DNA of 64,000 bases from Streptomyces sp. NBC_01431 (GTDB lineage Bacteria > Actinomycetota > Actinomycetes > Streptomycetales > Streptomycetaceae): NCBI RefSeq assembly GCF_036231355.1, contig NZ_CP109496.1:6510001-6574000 (forward strand), in the 5' to 3' direction. The position numbers were made by a program, and so were the translations under genes. The notes below the pieces were generated by a model. That model had not been told where the DNA came from and did not search any database. It saw only the letters and a list, made by a program, of their open reading frames with translations. Below, piece by piece: positions 51,365 through 60,389 of the stretch. The first letter of the stretch is position 1. Every line of letters begins with the position of its first letter.

Positions 51365-53892
51365 TGCGGGTCCCGCTTTCTTGGCTGCGGGAGTACGTCG
51401 ACCTGCCGGCCACCGAGACCGGCCGCGACGTGCAGGCCAAGCTCGTCGACGCCGGCCTTGAGGTCGAGACCGTCGAGCAGCTCGGCGCCGGGCTCAAGGG
51501 CCCGCTCGTCGTCGGCAAGGTCCTCACCATCGAGGAGCTGGAGGGCTTCAAGAAGCCCATCCGCTTCTGCACGGTCGACGTCGGTCAGGCCAACGGCACC
51601 GGCGAGCCCCAGGAGATCGTCTGCGGCGCCCGCAACTTCGCGGTCGGCGACAAGGTCGTCGTGGTGCTGCCCGGCGCCGTGCTGCCCGGTGACTTCGCGA
51701 TCGCCGCGCGCAAGACGTACGGCCGGACCTCGCACGGCATGATCTGCTCCGGCGACGAGCTCGGCATGGGCCCGGACACCACCGGCGGCATCATCGTGCT
51801 GCCCCCCGAGCACGAGGTCGGCACCGACGCCATCGCGCTGCTCGAACTCGTCGACGAGGTCCTCGACATCGCGGTCACCGCCAACCGCGGCGACTGCCTG
51901 TCGATGCGCGGCGTCGCCCGCGAGACGGCCATCGCCTACGGCCTGCCGCTGCGCGACCCGGCTCTGCTCGACGTGCCCGCGCCCAACTCCTACGGCTACC
52001 CGGTGAAGATCGCCGACCCGATCGGCTGCGACCGCTTCACCGCGCGCACCGTGACCGGTCTCGACCCCGAGGCCCGCTCGCCGATCTGGCTCCAGCGCCG
52101 GCTGCAAAAGGCCGGGATGCGTCCGATCTCGCTCGCCGTCGACATCACCAACTACGTGATGATCGAGCTCGGCCAGCCGCTGCACGCCTACGACCGCACC
52201 CGGGTCGAGGGACCCATCGGGGTCCGCCGGGCCGAGCAGGGCGAGCTCCTCGTCACCCTCGACGGCACCAAGCGCAAGCTGGACGCCGCGGACCTGGTCA
52301 TCACCGACAGCCGGGGCCCCATCGGGCTCGCCGGTGTGATGGGCGGTGCCAACACCGAGATCGCCGACTCCGTCGCGGACCCCGAGACCGGCGTGGTCGC
52401 GGGCACCACCGACGTCGTCATCGAGGCCGCGCACTTCGACGCGGTGGCCATCGCCCGCACCGCGCGCCGCCACAAGCTGTCCTCCGAGGCGTCCAAGCGC
52501 TTCGAGCGCGGCGTCGACCCGCAGGCCGCGGCGGCCGCCGCCCAGCGGACCGTCGACCTGCTCGTGCTGCTCGCGGGCGGCACGGCCGAGGCCGGCGTCA
52601 CCGAGATCGTCTCGCCGTCCGCGCCGCGCACCATCGCCATGCCCGCGGACCACCCGGACCGCGTGGCGGGCATCGAGTACGGCCGCGAGACCGTCGTACG
52701 CCGCCTCCAGGAGGTCGGCTGCGACGCGTACGGGCAGGACGAGCTGATCGTCACCGTGCCGTCCTGGCGCCCCGACCTCGCCGAGCCCAACGACCTCGCC
52801 GAAGAGGTCATCCGTCTGGAGGGCTACGCCAACCTGCCCTCCACGCTGCCCAAGCCGCCCGCCGGACGTGGTCTGACGGAGCGTCAGCGCCTGCACCGCC
52901 GGGTCGGCCGCGCGCTCGCCGGGGCCGGGTACACCGAGGCGCCGAGCTACCCGTTCATCGCCGAGTCGGTCTTCGACCAGCTCGGGCTCGACGCCCAGGA
53001 CCCGAACCGCCGCGTCGTGAAGCTGGTCAACCCGCTCAGCGACGAGGAGCCGGCGCTGCGCACCACGCTCCTGCCGGGGCTGCTCGCCACGCTGCGCCGC
53101 AACGACGGCCGCGGCAGCCACGACCTGGCGCTCTTCGAGACGGGCCTGGTCTTCCACCCGTCGGCCAACCCGGGTGTCGCCGCCCGGCTGCCGGTCGACC
53201 GCCGCCCCACCGACGAGGAGATCGCCGGCCTCGACGCCGTGCTGCCCGTGCAGCCGCGGCACGTCGCCGTCGTCATCGCCGGTGCCCGCGAGCAGGCCGG
53301 CTGGTGGGGCAAGGGCCGCCCGGCCGACTGGGCCGACGCGGTCGAGGCCGCCCGGACCGTGGCCCGTGAGGCAGGGCTCGAACTCGCCGTGGACCAGGGC
53401 CAGTACGGCCCCTGGCACCCGGGCCGCTGCGCCGAGCTGTACGTGTTCCCCGAGGGCGTCAAGACCCTCGTCGGGCACGCCGGCGAGCTGCACCCGCGCG
53501 TCGTCAAGGCGTTCGGGCTCCCCGCCCGCAGCTGCGCGATGGAGCTCGACCTGGACCTCCTGGAGCGGGCCGCCGAGGGCGCCGTGCAGGCACCCTCGAT
53601 CTCCACCTTCCCGGTGGCCACCCAGGACGTGGCGCTCGTCGTCGACGCCGGTGTCCCGGCCGCCGCGGTGGAGAACTCCCTGCGCATCGGCGCCGGTGAA
53701 CTCCTTGAGTCCATCCGCCTGTTCGACGTCTACAGCGGCGAGCAGGTCGGCGAGGGCAAGAAGTCGCTGGCGTACGCGCTGCGGTTCCGTGCCGCCGACC
53801 GCACCCTGACCGTCGAGGAGGCATCCGCCGCCCGCGACGCGGCGGTGGCTCTCGCGGCCGAGCACACGGGCGCGGTGCTGCGCGGGGCGTAG
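51364..53892 (+). CDS. pheT: Phenylalanine-tRNA ligase beta subunit
   Basis: 842 aa, full length. EMAP/OB-fold tRNA-binding domain at about 40-150 (VVGKVLTIEEL...VCGARNFAVGDKV), B3/B4 editing domain (about 210-390), B5 (about 400-475), the class II-like core (about 490-700) and the C-terminal anticodon-binding FDX-ACB domain (about 745-842, SISTFPVATQDVALVVDAGVPA). It starts on the A of the pheS stop. A hairpin terminator follows. Confidence 0.97.
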   Translation: MRVPLSWLREYVDLPATETGRDVQAKLVDAGLEVETVEQLGAGLKGPLVVGKVLTIEELEGFKKPIRFCTVDVGQANGTGEPQEIVCGARNFAVGDKVVVVLPGAVLPGDFAIAARKTYGRTSHGMICSGDELGMGPDTTGGIIVLPPEHEVGTDAIALLELVDEVLDIAVTANRGDCLSMRGVARETAIAYGLPLRDPALLDVPAPNSYGYPVKIADPIGCDRFTARTVTGLDPEARSPIWLQRRLQKAGMRPISLAVDITNYVMIELGQPLHAYDRTRVEGPIGVRRAEQGELLVTLDGTKRKLDAADLVITDSRGPIGLAGVMGGANTEIADSVADPETGVVAGTTDVVIEAAHFDAVAIARTARRHKLSSEASKRFERGVDPQAAAAAAQRTVDLLVLLAGGTAEAGVTEIVSPSAPRTIAMPADHPDRVAGIEYGRETVVRRLQEVGCDAYGQDELIVTVPSWRPDLAEPNDLAEEVIRLEGYANLPSTLPKPPAGRGLTERQRLHRRVGRALAGAGYTEAPSYPFIAESVFDQLGLDAQDPNRRVVKLVNPLSDEEPALRTTLLPGLLATLRRNDGRGSHDLALFETGLVFHPSANPGVAARLPVDRRPTDEEIAGLDAVLPVQPRHVAVVIAGAREQAGWWGKGRPADWADAVEAARTVAREAGLELAVDQGQYGPWHPGRCAELYVFPEGVKTLVGHAGELHPRVVKAFGLPARSCAMELDLDLLERAAEGAVQAPSISTFPVATQDVALVVDAGVPAAAVENSLRIGAGELLESIRLFDVYSGEQVGEGKKSLAYALRFRAADRTLTVEEASAARDAAVALAAEHTGAVLRGA

Positions 53893-53910
53893 CCCGCGCG
53901 AGAACGGACC

Positions 53911-53947
53911 GACAGGGGCGTACCGGGGTTCCCGGTGCGCCCCTGTC
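53911..53947 (+). terminator. Terminator after pheT
   Basis: 10-bp perfect outer stem (53911-53920 with 53938-53947) and an inner CCGGG/CCCGG stem. No T tract. The remainder of 53893-54121 contains an in-frame N-terminal extension of the next gene but no separate gene. Confidence 0.75.
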
Positions 53948-54121
53948 GCCGTCCACGGACGAGCCCTGGCGATCTCACTCGTTCGGGTGAGAAGTCCGGT
54001 CGAGCTGCGCAAAAGGATGCGGGCGGTCGAAAGAATCAACCCGGCCGTGCAGGCCGGTGCGGCTTCCGGCCCCTGCGGTCCCGAGTACTACAGGGCGCAG
54101 TGGCGTAGGGGGGCCGACGGC

Positions 54122-55183
54122 ATGATCCGTACACCGGGTAGGACCTCGGCCTGCGCGGCCGCACTCCGCTCCCGCCGGGCCTTCGCCCTCGTCCTGCCGT
54201 CCTGCTGGCTCGTCCTGGTCGTCGCCTGGCAGCTGGGCTGCCCGCTGGCCGGCGAGAGCGGCATGGGCCTGCGGATCGCCACCTGCCTCGCCTTCCTGAT
54301 CGCCGTGGTGTGGCTGGCCAACGGTGTACGGGTCACGGCGGAGCGGGAGCTGCGGCGGATCCGGCACATCGCCGAGGTCACCCAGCGGGTGCTGCTGAGG
54401 CCGCCGCCCCCGCGGCTCGACGGGATCGCGCTCGCCGCCGGACAGCTCTCCGCGAGCCGCGGGGCATCGGTCGGCGGCGACCTCTACGAGGTGATGTCGA
54501 CGCCGTACGGGGTGCGCGTCGTGATGGGCGATGTACGCGGCCACGGGCTCGCGGCGATCGGCGCGGTCGCCGCGGTGCTCGGCAGCTTCCGCGAGGCCGC
54601 CCACGACGAGCCCCAACTGGCCGGTGTACTGCGGAGGTTGGACCGGACGCTGGCCCGGCATCTGCGCGAGCGCTGCCGCGCCGAGCACCCGGCCGCGGGC
54701 GGCGGCGACCCGGAGAGCCCGCTCGCGGAGGAATTCGTCACCGTACTGCTCCTGGAGATCGCTCCCAACGGCGATGTGCACGCCCTCAACTGCGGCCACC
54801 CCTGGCCCCATCGGCTCGGCCTCGGCGTGCGTCAGCTCAGCCCCGGCGACCCGCTGCCGCCGCTCGGCCCCTTTCCGCTCCCGGCCGAACTGCCCTCGCT
54901 GCACTGCACCCGGCTGCTGCCCGGCGAGGCGCTGTGCCTGCACACCGACGGCGCCGAGGACGCCCGCGACGGCGCCGGCCGCTTCTTCGCGCTGCGCGAC
55001 GCGCTCGCGGCCGCAGCGTCGCCCGTGTCGCCGCGCCGTGTGGTGGACGAGGTGCAGCGGGCGCTGCTGCGGCACACCGGCGGCCGGCTCTCGGACGATG
55101 TGGCCCTGCTGGTCCTGCGCAACGACCGGGTCCGGGTGCCCGTCCAGTCGACGGCCGGTGGCACGGCCCGGGTCGGCCATTGA
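54122..55183 (+). CDS. PP2C/SpoIIE-type serine/threonine phosphatase, membrane anchored
   Basis: 353 aa from ATG 54122, eight bases after AGGGGGG; GTG 53987 would add 45 unremarkable residues. Two hydrophobic segments (FALVLPSCWLVLVVAWQLG and LRIATCLAFLIAVVWLANGV) precede a linker and the phosphatase domain: VGGDLYEVMSTPYGVRVVMGDVRGHGLAAIGAVA, NCGHPWPHRLG, LCLHTDGAEDARDGAG and SDDVALLVLRN supply the metal-binding aspartates. Proteins of this class often regulate anti-sigma-factor antagonists in Streptomyces. Here no sigma or anti-sigma gene is adjacent. Confidence 0.88.
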   Translation: MIRTPGRTSACAAALRSRRAFALVLPSCWLVLVVAWQLGCPLAGESGMGLRIATCLAFLIAVVWLANGVRVTAERELRRIRHIAEVTQRVLLRPPPPRLDGIALAAGQLSASRGASVGGDLYEVMSTPYGVRVVMGDVRGHGLAAIGAVAAVLGSFREAAHDEPQLAGVLRRLDRTLARHLRERCRAEHPAAGGGDPESPLAEEFVTVLLLEIAPNGDVHALNCGHPWPHRLGLGVRQLSPGDPLPPLGPFPLPAELPSLHCTRLLPGEALCLHTDGAEDARDGAGRFFALRDALAAAASPVSPRRVVDEVQRALLRHTGGRLSDDVALLVLRNDRVRVPVQSTAGGTARVGH

Positions 55184-55190
55184 CGTGTGG

Positions 55191-55244
55191 GGCGCCGTCG
55201 CCCTGCCGGGAGTGCCGGGCAGCGCGGACAGGGCGGACGGCGCC
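55191..55244 (+). terminator. Long hairpin after the phosphatase gene
   Basis: Arms GGCGCCGTC/GACGGCGCC (55191-55199/55236-55244) and GCCCTG/CAGGGC (55200-55205/55229-55234), with a single bulged G. It begins just past the stop codon. The rest of 55245-55370 shows no gene. Confidence 0.65.
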
Positions 55245-55370
55245 GGGTGCGGGCCGCCGCACTGTACGAGGGGGAGCCGGCGGCCCGGCCGCCTCGCTGA
55301 GGAGGCGGTTCCGAGTCAATCGACTGGCGGCGCCCACGGGCAGAGAGCGCGGCGCGTAAATGCGGGTACT

Positions 55371-55393
55371 CGGTTCACACCCCGTGTGAACCG
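55371..55393. promoter_or_regulatory. Perfect 23-bp palindrome before the TPR regulator
   Basis: CGGTTCACAC (55371-55380), CCC, GTGTGAACCG (55384-55393): ten paired bases each side. It lies 41 bp before the ATG at 55435, where promoter elements should be; ACGGAGGG downstream is the ribosome site. Best explained as an operator, possibly for the regulator itself. Confidence 0.65.
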
Positions 55394-55434
55394 GGCTCCA
55401 TTACGCTGACCCCACCGAGCCAACGGAGGGCCTC

Positions 55435-56775
55435 ATGCAGCCCAATACCCTGCTCGACGCGCTGGTGGACGAGGCGGGGATCTCGCACGCGGGGCTCGCG
55501 GCCCGGGTGAACCAGGCGGGCCGGGCCAGAGGTCTCGCACTCAGATACGAACACACCGCGGTGGCGCGGTGGTTGAAGGGCCAGCGGCCGCGCGGCCAGG
55601 TGCCCGACCTGATCTGCGAGGTGCTCGCGGGCCGGCTGCGCCGCCGGGTCACCCTCGACGACGTGGGCCTCGGGGTGCCGGGGGAGCCGCTCTCCGCGCA
55701 CGGCTCGCCGCTCGCCGGATTCGTGGAGCGGGCCACCGCCCTGTGGCGCTCGGACGAACAGCAGCGCACCCACATACTCGACGCCCCGGCCGTCACCGGC
55801 ACCCCGGCCGTGATGCCCGTCTGGGAGTGGGAGAACCCGCCGGAGGACACCGACGTCTCCCGCAACGGCCAGACCGCGGTGGGCGAGTCCGACATCGAGA
55901 TGCTGCGGGCGGCGCGCGAACACTACGAGCTGATGTACCGCAAGGCGGGCGGCATCGCCACCCGTTCCCGCATCGTCGGATTCCTCAACGCCGAGACCGC
56001 CCCCTTACTTCGCGGCGGCTACACGGACGCCACCGGGCGCCAACTCCACCGCGCCACCGGCGGGTTGGTGGCCATCGCAGGAATCTGTGCGTACGACTCC
56101 AACGCCCAGGGCCTCGCCCAGCGCTACTTCCACCAGGCGCTGCGGCTCGCGAAGGCCAGTGGGGACAGGGGACTTGGGGCTTATGTCATCGCGCTGCTCG
56201 TCAACCAGTCGCTGTTCATGCGGGACCACCGCCAGGCGGTCGCCTTCGCGGAGGCGGCCCTGCGGGCGGCGGGCGGGCGCCTGAGCCCCGCGCTCGCGGC
56301 CGACCTGCACGCCATGCAGGCCAAGGCGTACGCGCATCTGGGAGACGGCCACAGTGCGCTGTCCTCCATCAGGAGCGCCGAGTCGGCGGCGGGGCGGATC
56401 AGGCCGGGCCAGGAGCCGGCCGAGACCGGTTATGTGCAGCCGGGCCTGGTCAACGTCCAGGTGGCCGAGGCCCTGCTCAGCCTCGGCGATCTGACGGCCG
56501 CGCGCGAACAGGCGGCGCTGGCTGCCGATGAGCCCTCCCACGACAGGGGCAGGGTGCACCGCCTTGCGATGCTCGCGCAGATCGAGCTGCGGCAGGGCGA
56601 AGCGGACCGGGCCGTGGCCACCGCGGTCGAAATGGCGGAGCGGGCCCGGGGGATGGAGTCGCAGCGATTGCGTGACCGGCTGCGCCTGGTGCGCGAGCAC
56701 CTGGTCGAGAGCGGTTGCGCCGGCGCCGAGGAAGCCGCCGAGCTGATCGACGGGGCGCTTCGCGTTCCGCTCTGA
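55435..56775 (+). CDS. TPR-containing transcriptional regulator with a TTA codon (NsdA/NsdB-like)
   Basis: 446 aa. The N-terminal region (about residues 1-75: LLDALVDEAGISHAGLAARVNQAG, then EHTAVARWLKGQRPRGQVPDLICEVLAG) is an XRE-like DNA-binding domain. The rest is helical TPR-like repeats (for example IALLVNQSLFMRDHRQAVAFAEAALRAAG). This architecture is typical of Streptomyces regulators of differentiation and antibiotics such as NsdA. Leu191 is encoded by TTA (56005-56007), so translation should need the bldA tRNA. A perfect palindrome lies upstream. Confidence 0.8.
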   Translation: MQPNTLLDALVDEAGISHAGLAARVNQAGRARGLALRYEHTAVARWLKGQRPRGQVPDLICEVLAGRLRRRVTLDDVGLGVPGEPLSAHGSPLAGFVERATALWRSDEQQRTHILDAPAVTGTPAVMPVWEWENPPEDTDVSRNGQTAVGESDIEMLRAAREHYELMYRKAGGIATRSRIVGFLNAETAPLLRGGYTDATGRQLHRATGGLVAIAGICAYDSNAQGLAQRYFHQALRLAKASGDRGLGAYVIALLVNQSLFMRDHRQAVAFAEAALRAAGGRLSPALAADLHAMQAKAYAHLGDGHSALSSIRSAESAAGRIRPGQEPAETGYVQPGLVNVQVAEALLSLGDLTAAREQAALAADEPSHDRGRVHRLAMLAQIELRQGEADRAVATAVEMAERARGMESQRLRDRLRLVREHLVESGCAGAEEAAELIDGALRVPL

Positions 56776-56826
56776 CCGTCAGCCTGCTGCGATATTGCCA
56801 TCTACTTGTCGGAAGGTGGCAGAAAC

Positions 56827-57363
56827 GTGCAGTGGACGAACCTGAGCGAACAAACTGTGTATGAGAATCGCTGGTTCCGGGTCAACCTCGCGGACGTAGA
56901 GCTTCCGGACGGGCGACACCTGGACCACTTCCTGATCCGGCTGCGGCCGGTCGCCGTGGCAACCGTCGTCAACGAGGCCAACGAGGTGCTGCTGCTCTGG
57001 CGGCACCGGTTCATCACCGACAGCTGGGGCTGGGAGCTGGCCGCCGGAGTCGTCGAGGACGGCGAGGACATCGAAGCCGCCGCGGCCCGCGAAATGGAGG
57101 AGGAGACCGGCTGGCGGCCGGGGCCGCTCAAGCCCCTGCTCACCGTCGAGCCGGCCAACGGGCTCATCGACGCCCGGCACCATCTGTTCTGGTCCGAGTC
57201 GGCCGAGTACATCGGCCACCCCGAGGACGACTTCGAGTCGTCGCGACGTGAGTGGATACCCCTCAAACTGGTGCCCGACATGGTCGCCCGGGGGGAGGTA
57301 CCGGCCGCCAACATGGCGGCCGGACTCCTGCTCCTGCACCATCTGCGGCTCGCCGACGGCTGA
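56827..57363 (+). CDS. NUDIX hydrolase
   Basis: 178 aa from GTG 56827; TTG 56806 is open but lacks a ribosome site. The complete Nudix box, AAGVVEDGEDIEAAAAREMEEETGW (residues about 72-96), follows G-x5-E-x7-REUxEExGU. The upstream NRWFRVNLADVELPDG and LLWRHRFITDSWGWELAAG resemble ADP-ribose or ADP-sugar pyrophosphatases. The product class is therefore likely a nucleoside-diphosphate sugar hydrolase; the substrate is not certain. Confidence 0.88.
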   Translation: MQWTNLSEQTVYENRWFRVNLADVELPDGRHLDHFLIRLRPVAVATVVNEANEVLLLWRHRFITDSWGWELAAGVVEDGEDIEAAAAREMEEETGWRPGPLKPLLTVEPANGLIDARHHLFWSESAEYIGHPEDDFESSRREWIPLKLVPDMVARGEVPAANMAAGLLLLHHLRLADG

Positions 57364-57375
57364 CCGCGGACCCCG

Positions 57376-57633
57376 CTAGTGACCGAGGGCCTGCCATACG
57401 GCGAGCGAGAGCGCGCCGAGGGCGCTGAGTACGGTGATGGCGGGCAGCGGCCACCTCATGTGTTCGAGGGCCGCCACCCGTCCCACCAGAGCGGTCAGTT
57501 CGCGCTCGGTCTGCTCACCCCGCTGGGCGAGCAGCGCGTGCTGCCCGTCCATGCGGGTCAGGCCGACGTCCAAACAGCGGCGTAACTCCGCGAGTTCGTC
57601 GACGGTCGTCGGATGTCCCGGGTCGGTGGACAC
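57376..57633 (-). CDS. Small coiled-coil membrane protein with a TTA codon
   Basis: 85 aa from GTG 57633, with AAGGAG seven bases ahead. Residues about 10-60 form a charged helix (VDELAELRRCLDVGLTRMDG, QTERELTALVGRVAALEHM) likely to be a coiled coil; a C-terminal transmembrane segment (LPAITVLSALGALSLAVWQALGH) would anchor it with the coil in the cytoplasm. Leu17 is TTA (57583-57585), implying bldA dependence and expression late in development. I do not recognise the family. Confidence 0.7.
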   Translation of the reverse strand: MSTDPGHPTTVDELAELRRCLDVGLTRMDGQHALLAQRGEQTERELTALVGRVAALEHMRWPLPAITVLSALGALSLAVWQALGH

Positions 57634-57734
57634 GGCGTGGCTCCTTAGTCCTGCTCCGGACGTGCCATTGATGTGATGGCTTCGAGTCAACTAGCCGTGT
57701 TCCAGGGACGGGAGAGTGTGCGATGGGCATATGC

Positions 57735-57773
57735 GGGCTCGTTCCGCACACCCGGTGTGCGCGGAACGAGCCC
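57735..57773 (-). terminator. Long hairpin downstream of the 3-hydroxyacyl-CoA dehydrogenase gene
   Basis: Perfect 13-bp arms 57735-57747 and 57761-57773 with an inner ACAC/GTGT pair, 53 bp past the minus-strand stop at 57826. Likely terminator of that gene. Confidence 0.75.
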
Positions 57774-57825
57774 GGCCCGTGCCTTTCGGGCGTACCCCTG
57801 CGGAGCAGGAGGTAGGCCGCCCAAC

Positions 57826-58686
57826 TCAGGCGTACGAGTAGAAACCGGACCCGGTCTTGCGGCCGAGGCGGCCCGCGTCGACCATGCGCTGGAGCAGCGG
57901 GGGAGCGGCGTACAGCGGCTCCTTGAACTCGTCGTACATCGAGTCCGCGACCGAGGCGACGGTGTCCAGGCCGATGAGGTCGGACAGCTTCAGCGGGCCC
58001 ATCGGGTGGGCGCAGCCCAGCTCCATGCCGTTGTCGATGTCCTCACGGCTGGCGATGCCCGACTCGAACATCCGGATCGCCGAGAGCAGGTACGGGATGA
58101 GCAGTGCGTTGACCACGAAGCCCGAGCGGTCCTGGGCGCGGATCGAGTGCTTGCCGAGCACCTTCTCGACCAGGACCTGGGCGCGGCTGATGGTGCCCTC
58201 GGAGGTGGTGAGCGCGGGAATCAGCTCGACCAGCTTCTGCACCGGGGCCGGGTTGAAGAAGTGGATGCCGATGACCTGGTCGGGGCGCGAGGTCGCGACC
58301 GCGAGTTTCACCAGCGGGATCGAGGAGGTGTTGGAGGCCAAGATCGCGTCCGGGCGGGTCACCACCTGGTCGAGGATCTGGAAGATCTCGGTCTTGACCT
58401 GCTCGTTCTCCACGACGGCCTCGATCACGAGGTCGCGGTCGGCGAACTCGCCGAGGTCGGTGGTGAAGCTGAGCCGGCCGAGCGTCGCGTCGCGCTCCTC
58501 CTCGGTGATCTTGCCGCGTTCGGCGGCCTTCGAGAGGGAGTTGTGGAGCCGGGTGCGGCCGATCTCCAGGGCCTCGCCGGTGGTCTCGGCCACCATGACG
58601 TCCAGGCCGCTGCGGGCACAGACCTCCGCGATGCCCGCGCCCATCTGGCCACAGCCCACAATTCCGACGCGTTCGATGTCGGTCAC
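57826..58686 (-). CDS. 3-hydroxybutyryl-CoA dehydrogenase
   Basis: 286 aa from GTG 58686. Interconverts acetoacetyl-CoA and 3-hydroxybutyryl-CoA with NAD(P). Rossmann motif GIVGCGQMGAGIAEV at the N-terminus; catalytic His in IGIHFFNPAPVQKLVELI; SGFVVNALLIPYLLSAIRMFESG and HPMGPLKLSDLIGLD in the C-terminal domain. Single-domain length equals that of the bacterial FadB2/Hbd group. It stands alone, not in a butyrate operon. GAAAGG upstream is the ribosome site. Confidence 0.93.
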   Translation of the reverse strand: MTDIERVGIVGCGQMGAGIAEVCARSGLDVMVAETTGEALEIGRTRLHNSLSKAAERGKITEEERDATLGRLSFTTDLGEFADRDLVIEAVVENEQVKTEIFQILDQVVTRPDAILASNTSSIPLVKLAVATSRPDQVIGIHFFNPAPVQKLVELIPALTTSEGTISRAQVLVEKVLGKHSIRAQDRSGFVVNALLIPYLLSAIRMFESGIASREDIDNGMELGCAHPMGPLKLSDLIGLDTVASVADSMYDEFKEPLYAAPPLLQRMVDAGRLGRKTGSGFYSYA

Positions 58687-58850
58687 ATCGTGCCTTTCGC
58701 TCTACTGCGGTCCCCGGCGGGTCCCCCGTGTGATTCCGGCGCCCGCCTTCGGCCCTTGACGTTACTCCGGACGCGCGAGTGCATGAGCTGCCGGGGCGGG
58801 CCTGCGGTCCGGTACACCTGGGACATCCGACCGGATCGAGGGGTGCGAAC

Positions 58851-60107
58851 GTGGGACTAATCACTCGGCGGGGCTTCGTGGCGGGCACGGCGGGAGCGCT
58901 GAGCGGGCTCATCGCGGCCGAAGGGGCATTCGCCTCGGACCGTGACGAAACATCGCAAAAGCCCGTGCGGGCGGCGGCCACGGAAACGCGGCCCGAGTTC
59001 CGCGGCGTATGGCTGGCGAGCGTGGCCAACCGGGACTGGCCCTCCAAGCCGGGCCTGACCGCCGCCGCCCAGCGCGCCGGGCTCCTCGCCCACCTGGACA
59101 AGGCGGCCGAGCGCCGGCTCAACGCGGTGCTCCTCCAGGTCCGCCCGACCGCAGACGCCCTCTGGCCGTCCCCGTACGAGCCCTGGTCGCAGTGGCTCAC
59201 CGGGGAGCAGGGCGAGGATCCCGGCTGGGACCCGCTGGGCACCGCCGTCGCCGAGGCACACCGGCGCGGCCTGGAACTGCACGCCTGGTTCAACCCGTAC
59301 CGGATCGCCAACCACACCGACCCCACGCGGCTCGTCGCGTCACACCCCGCGCGCGTTCACCCCGACTGGGTCGTCCCGTACGGCGGCTCGCTCTGCTACA
59401 ACCCGGGCCTGCCCGAGGTCCGCCGCTTCGTCCAGGACGCCATGCTGGACGCCGTACTCCACTACGACCTCGACGGGGTGCACTGGGACGACTACTTCTA
59501 CCCCTATCCGGTGGCCGGCCAGAGCTTCGACGACGACGAGGCCTACGCGCGCTACGGCTCCGACTTCGCGGACCGGGACGCGTGGCGGCGCGACAACATC
59601 GACCTGCTCGTGTGCGAGACGGCCGCCCGGATCAAGGCGCACAAGCCCCAAGTCCGGTTCGGGATCAGCCCGTTCGGGGTGTGGCGCAACGCCGCGAGCG
59701 ATGAGCGCGGTTCGGCGACCTCGGCCGGTGCGCAGAGCTATGACGACCTGTACGCGGACACCCGAAGGTGGGTGCGCGAGGGATGGCTCGACTACATCTG
59801 CCCGCAGCTCTACTGGAACATCGGCCTGCCCGCCGCCGACTACGCCGTCCTGGTGGAGTGGTGGGACGAGGTCGTCCGGGGCACCGGTGTCGACCTGTAC
59901 ATCGGGGAGGCGCTGTACAAGGCGGGTGATCCGGCCCAGCCCGCCGCCTGGCAGGACCCGGCCGAACTGTCCCGCCACCTGACCCTGGCCCAGCGGTACG
60001 CCTCGGTGCGCGGGCACTGCTTCTTCGCCGCGAAGGAGGTCACCGCGGACCGGATCGGGGCCATGGCCCGCGTCGTCGCCGACCACTACCCCGTTCGGGG
60101 CCGCTGA
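58851..60107 (+). CDS. Tat-exported glycosyl-hydrolase-like protein (GHL10/DUF187)
   Basis: 418 aa from GTG 58851 (GAGGGG ahead). The twin-arginine signal ITRRGFVAGTAGALSGLIAAEGAFA spans residues about 4-28, so TatAC encoded at 12960-14269 should export it folded. The mature part is the GHL10 TIM barrel: EFRGVWLASVANRDWPSKPG, LELHAWFNPYRIANHT, DGVHWDDYFYPYP (acidic catalytic-like residues) and ICPQLYWNIG. Related proteins act on cell-wall or extracellular glycans; substrate unproven. Confidence 0.88.
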   Translation: MGLITRRGFVAGTAGALSGLIAAEGAFASDRDETSQKPVRAAATETRPEFRGVWLASVANRDWPSKPGLTAAAQRAGLLAHLDKAAERRLNAVLLQVRPTADALWPSPYEPWSQWLTGEQGEDPGWDPLGTAVAEAHRRGLELHAWFNPYRIANHTDPTRLVASHPARVHPDWVVPYGGSLCYNPGLPEVRRFVQDAMLDAVLHYDLDGVHWDDYFYPYPVAGQSFDDDEAYARYGSDFADRDAWRRDNIDLLVCETAARIKAHKPQVRFGISPFGVWRNAASDERGSATSAGAQSYDDLYADTRRWVREGWLDYICPQLYWNIGLPAADYAVLVEWWDEVVRGTGVDLYIGEALYKAGDPAQPAAWQDPAELSRHLTLAQRYASVRGHCFFAAKEVTADRIGAMARVVADHYPVRGR

Positions 60108-60131
60108 GGGGCCCGGACCGCGGGGCCCTCA
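60105..60131. terminator. Hairpin between convergent genes
   Basis: TGAGGG (60105-60110) with CCCTCA (60126-60131), one mismatch, then CCC (60112-60114) with GGG (60122-60124). It begins at the stop codon of the glycosidase-like gene and can also end the DUF1918 transcript. Confidence 0.6.
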
Positions 60132-60156
60132 GTGCGGGGCCCGCGACCGTACGCCG

Positions 60157-60351
60157 CTACGCGTCCTCGGCGATGTGCCGCACCACCGTGTCCGGACCCG
60201 GTGACATCAGGGTTTCGTGCCCGTCCTCGAACCGGACGCGGAACGGCGGAGTGCCGTCGGGTCCGAGGACCTCGATGACCTCGGCCTGCCGGTCGTGCTG
60301 GCCGACGGTCCTGCCGTGTACAAGGATTCGATCGCCCACGGTTGCTCGCAT
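60157..60351 (-). CDS. DUF1918 protein
   Basis: 64 aa, MRATVGDRILVHGRTVGQHDRQAEVIEVLG then GTPPFRVRFEDGHETLMSPGPDTVV. This is the complete DUF1918 small beta-barrel typical of actinobacteria. Function unknown; an SH3-like fold is expected. Located between the glycosidase-like gene and the EamA transporter. Confidence 0.88.
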   Translation of the reverse strand: MRATVGDRILVHGRTVGQHDRQAEVIEVLGPDGTPPFRVRFEDGHETLMSPGPDTVVRHIAEDA

Positions 60352-60389
60352 GCGGCCAGTCTAGGGCGGCACGCGAATGTCGCCACCGG

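Noticed and set aside
51100..54039. 979-codon open frame on the minus strand
   Set aside because: Shadow of pheT; low-complexity Gly/Asp/Val composition and no recognisable domain.
56806..56840. TTGTCGGAA before the NUDIX gene as a damage-type motif
   Set aside because: The six bases at the -10 position (AAACGT) do not fit TAnnnT and would lie inside the gene.
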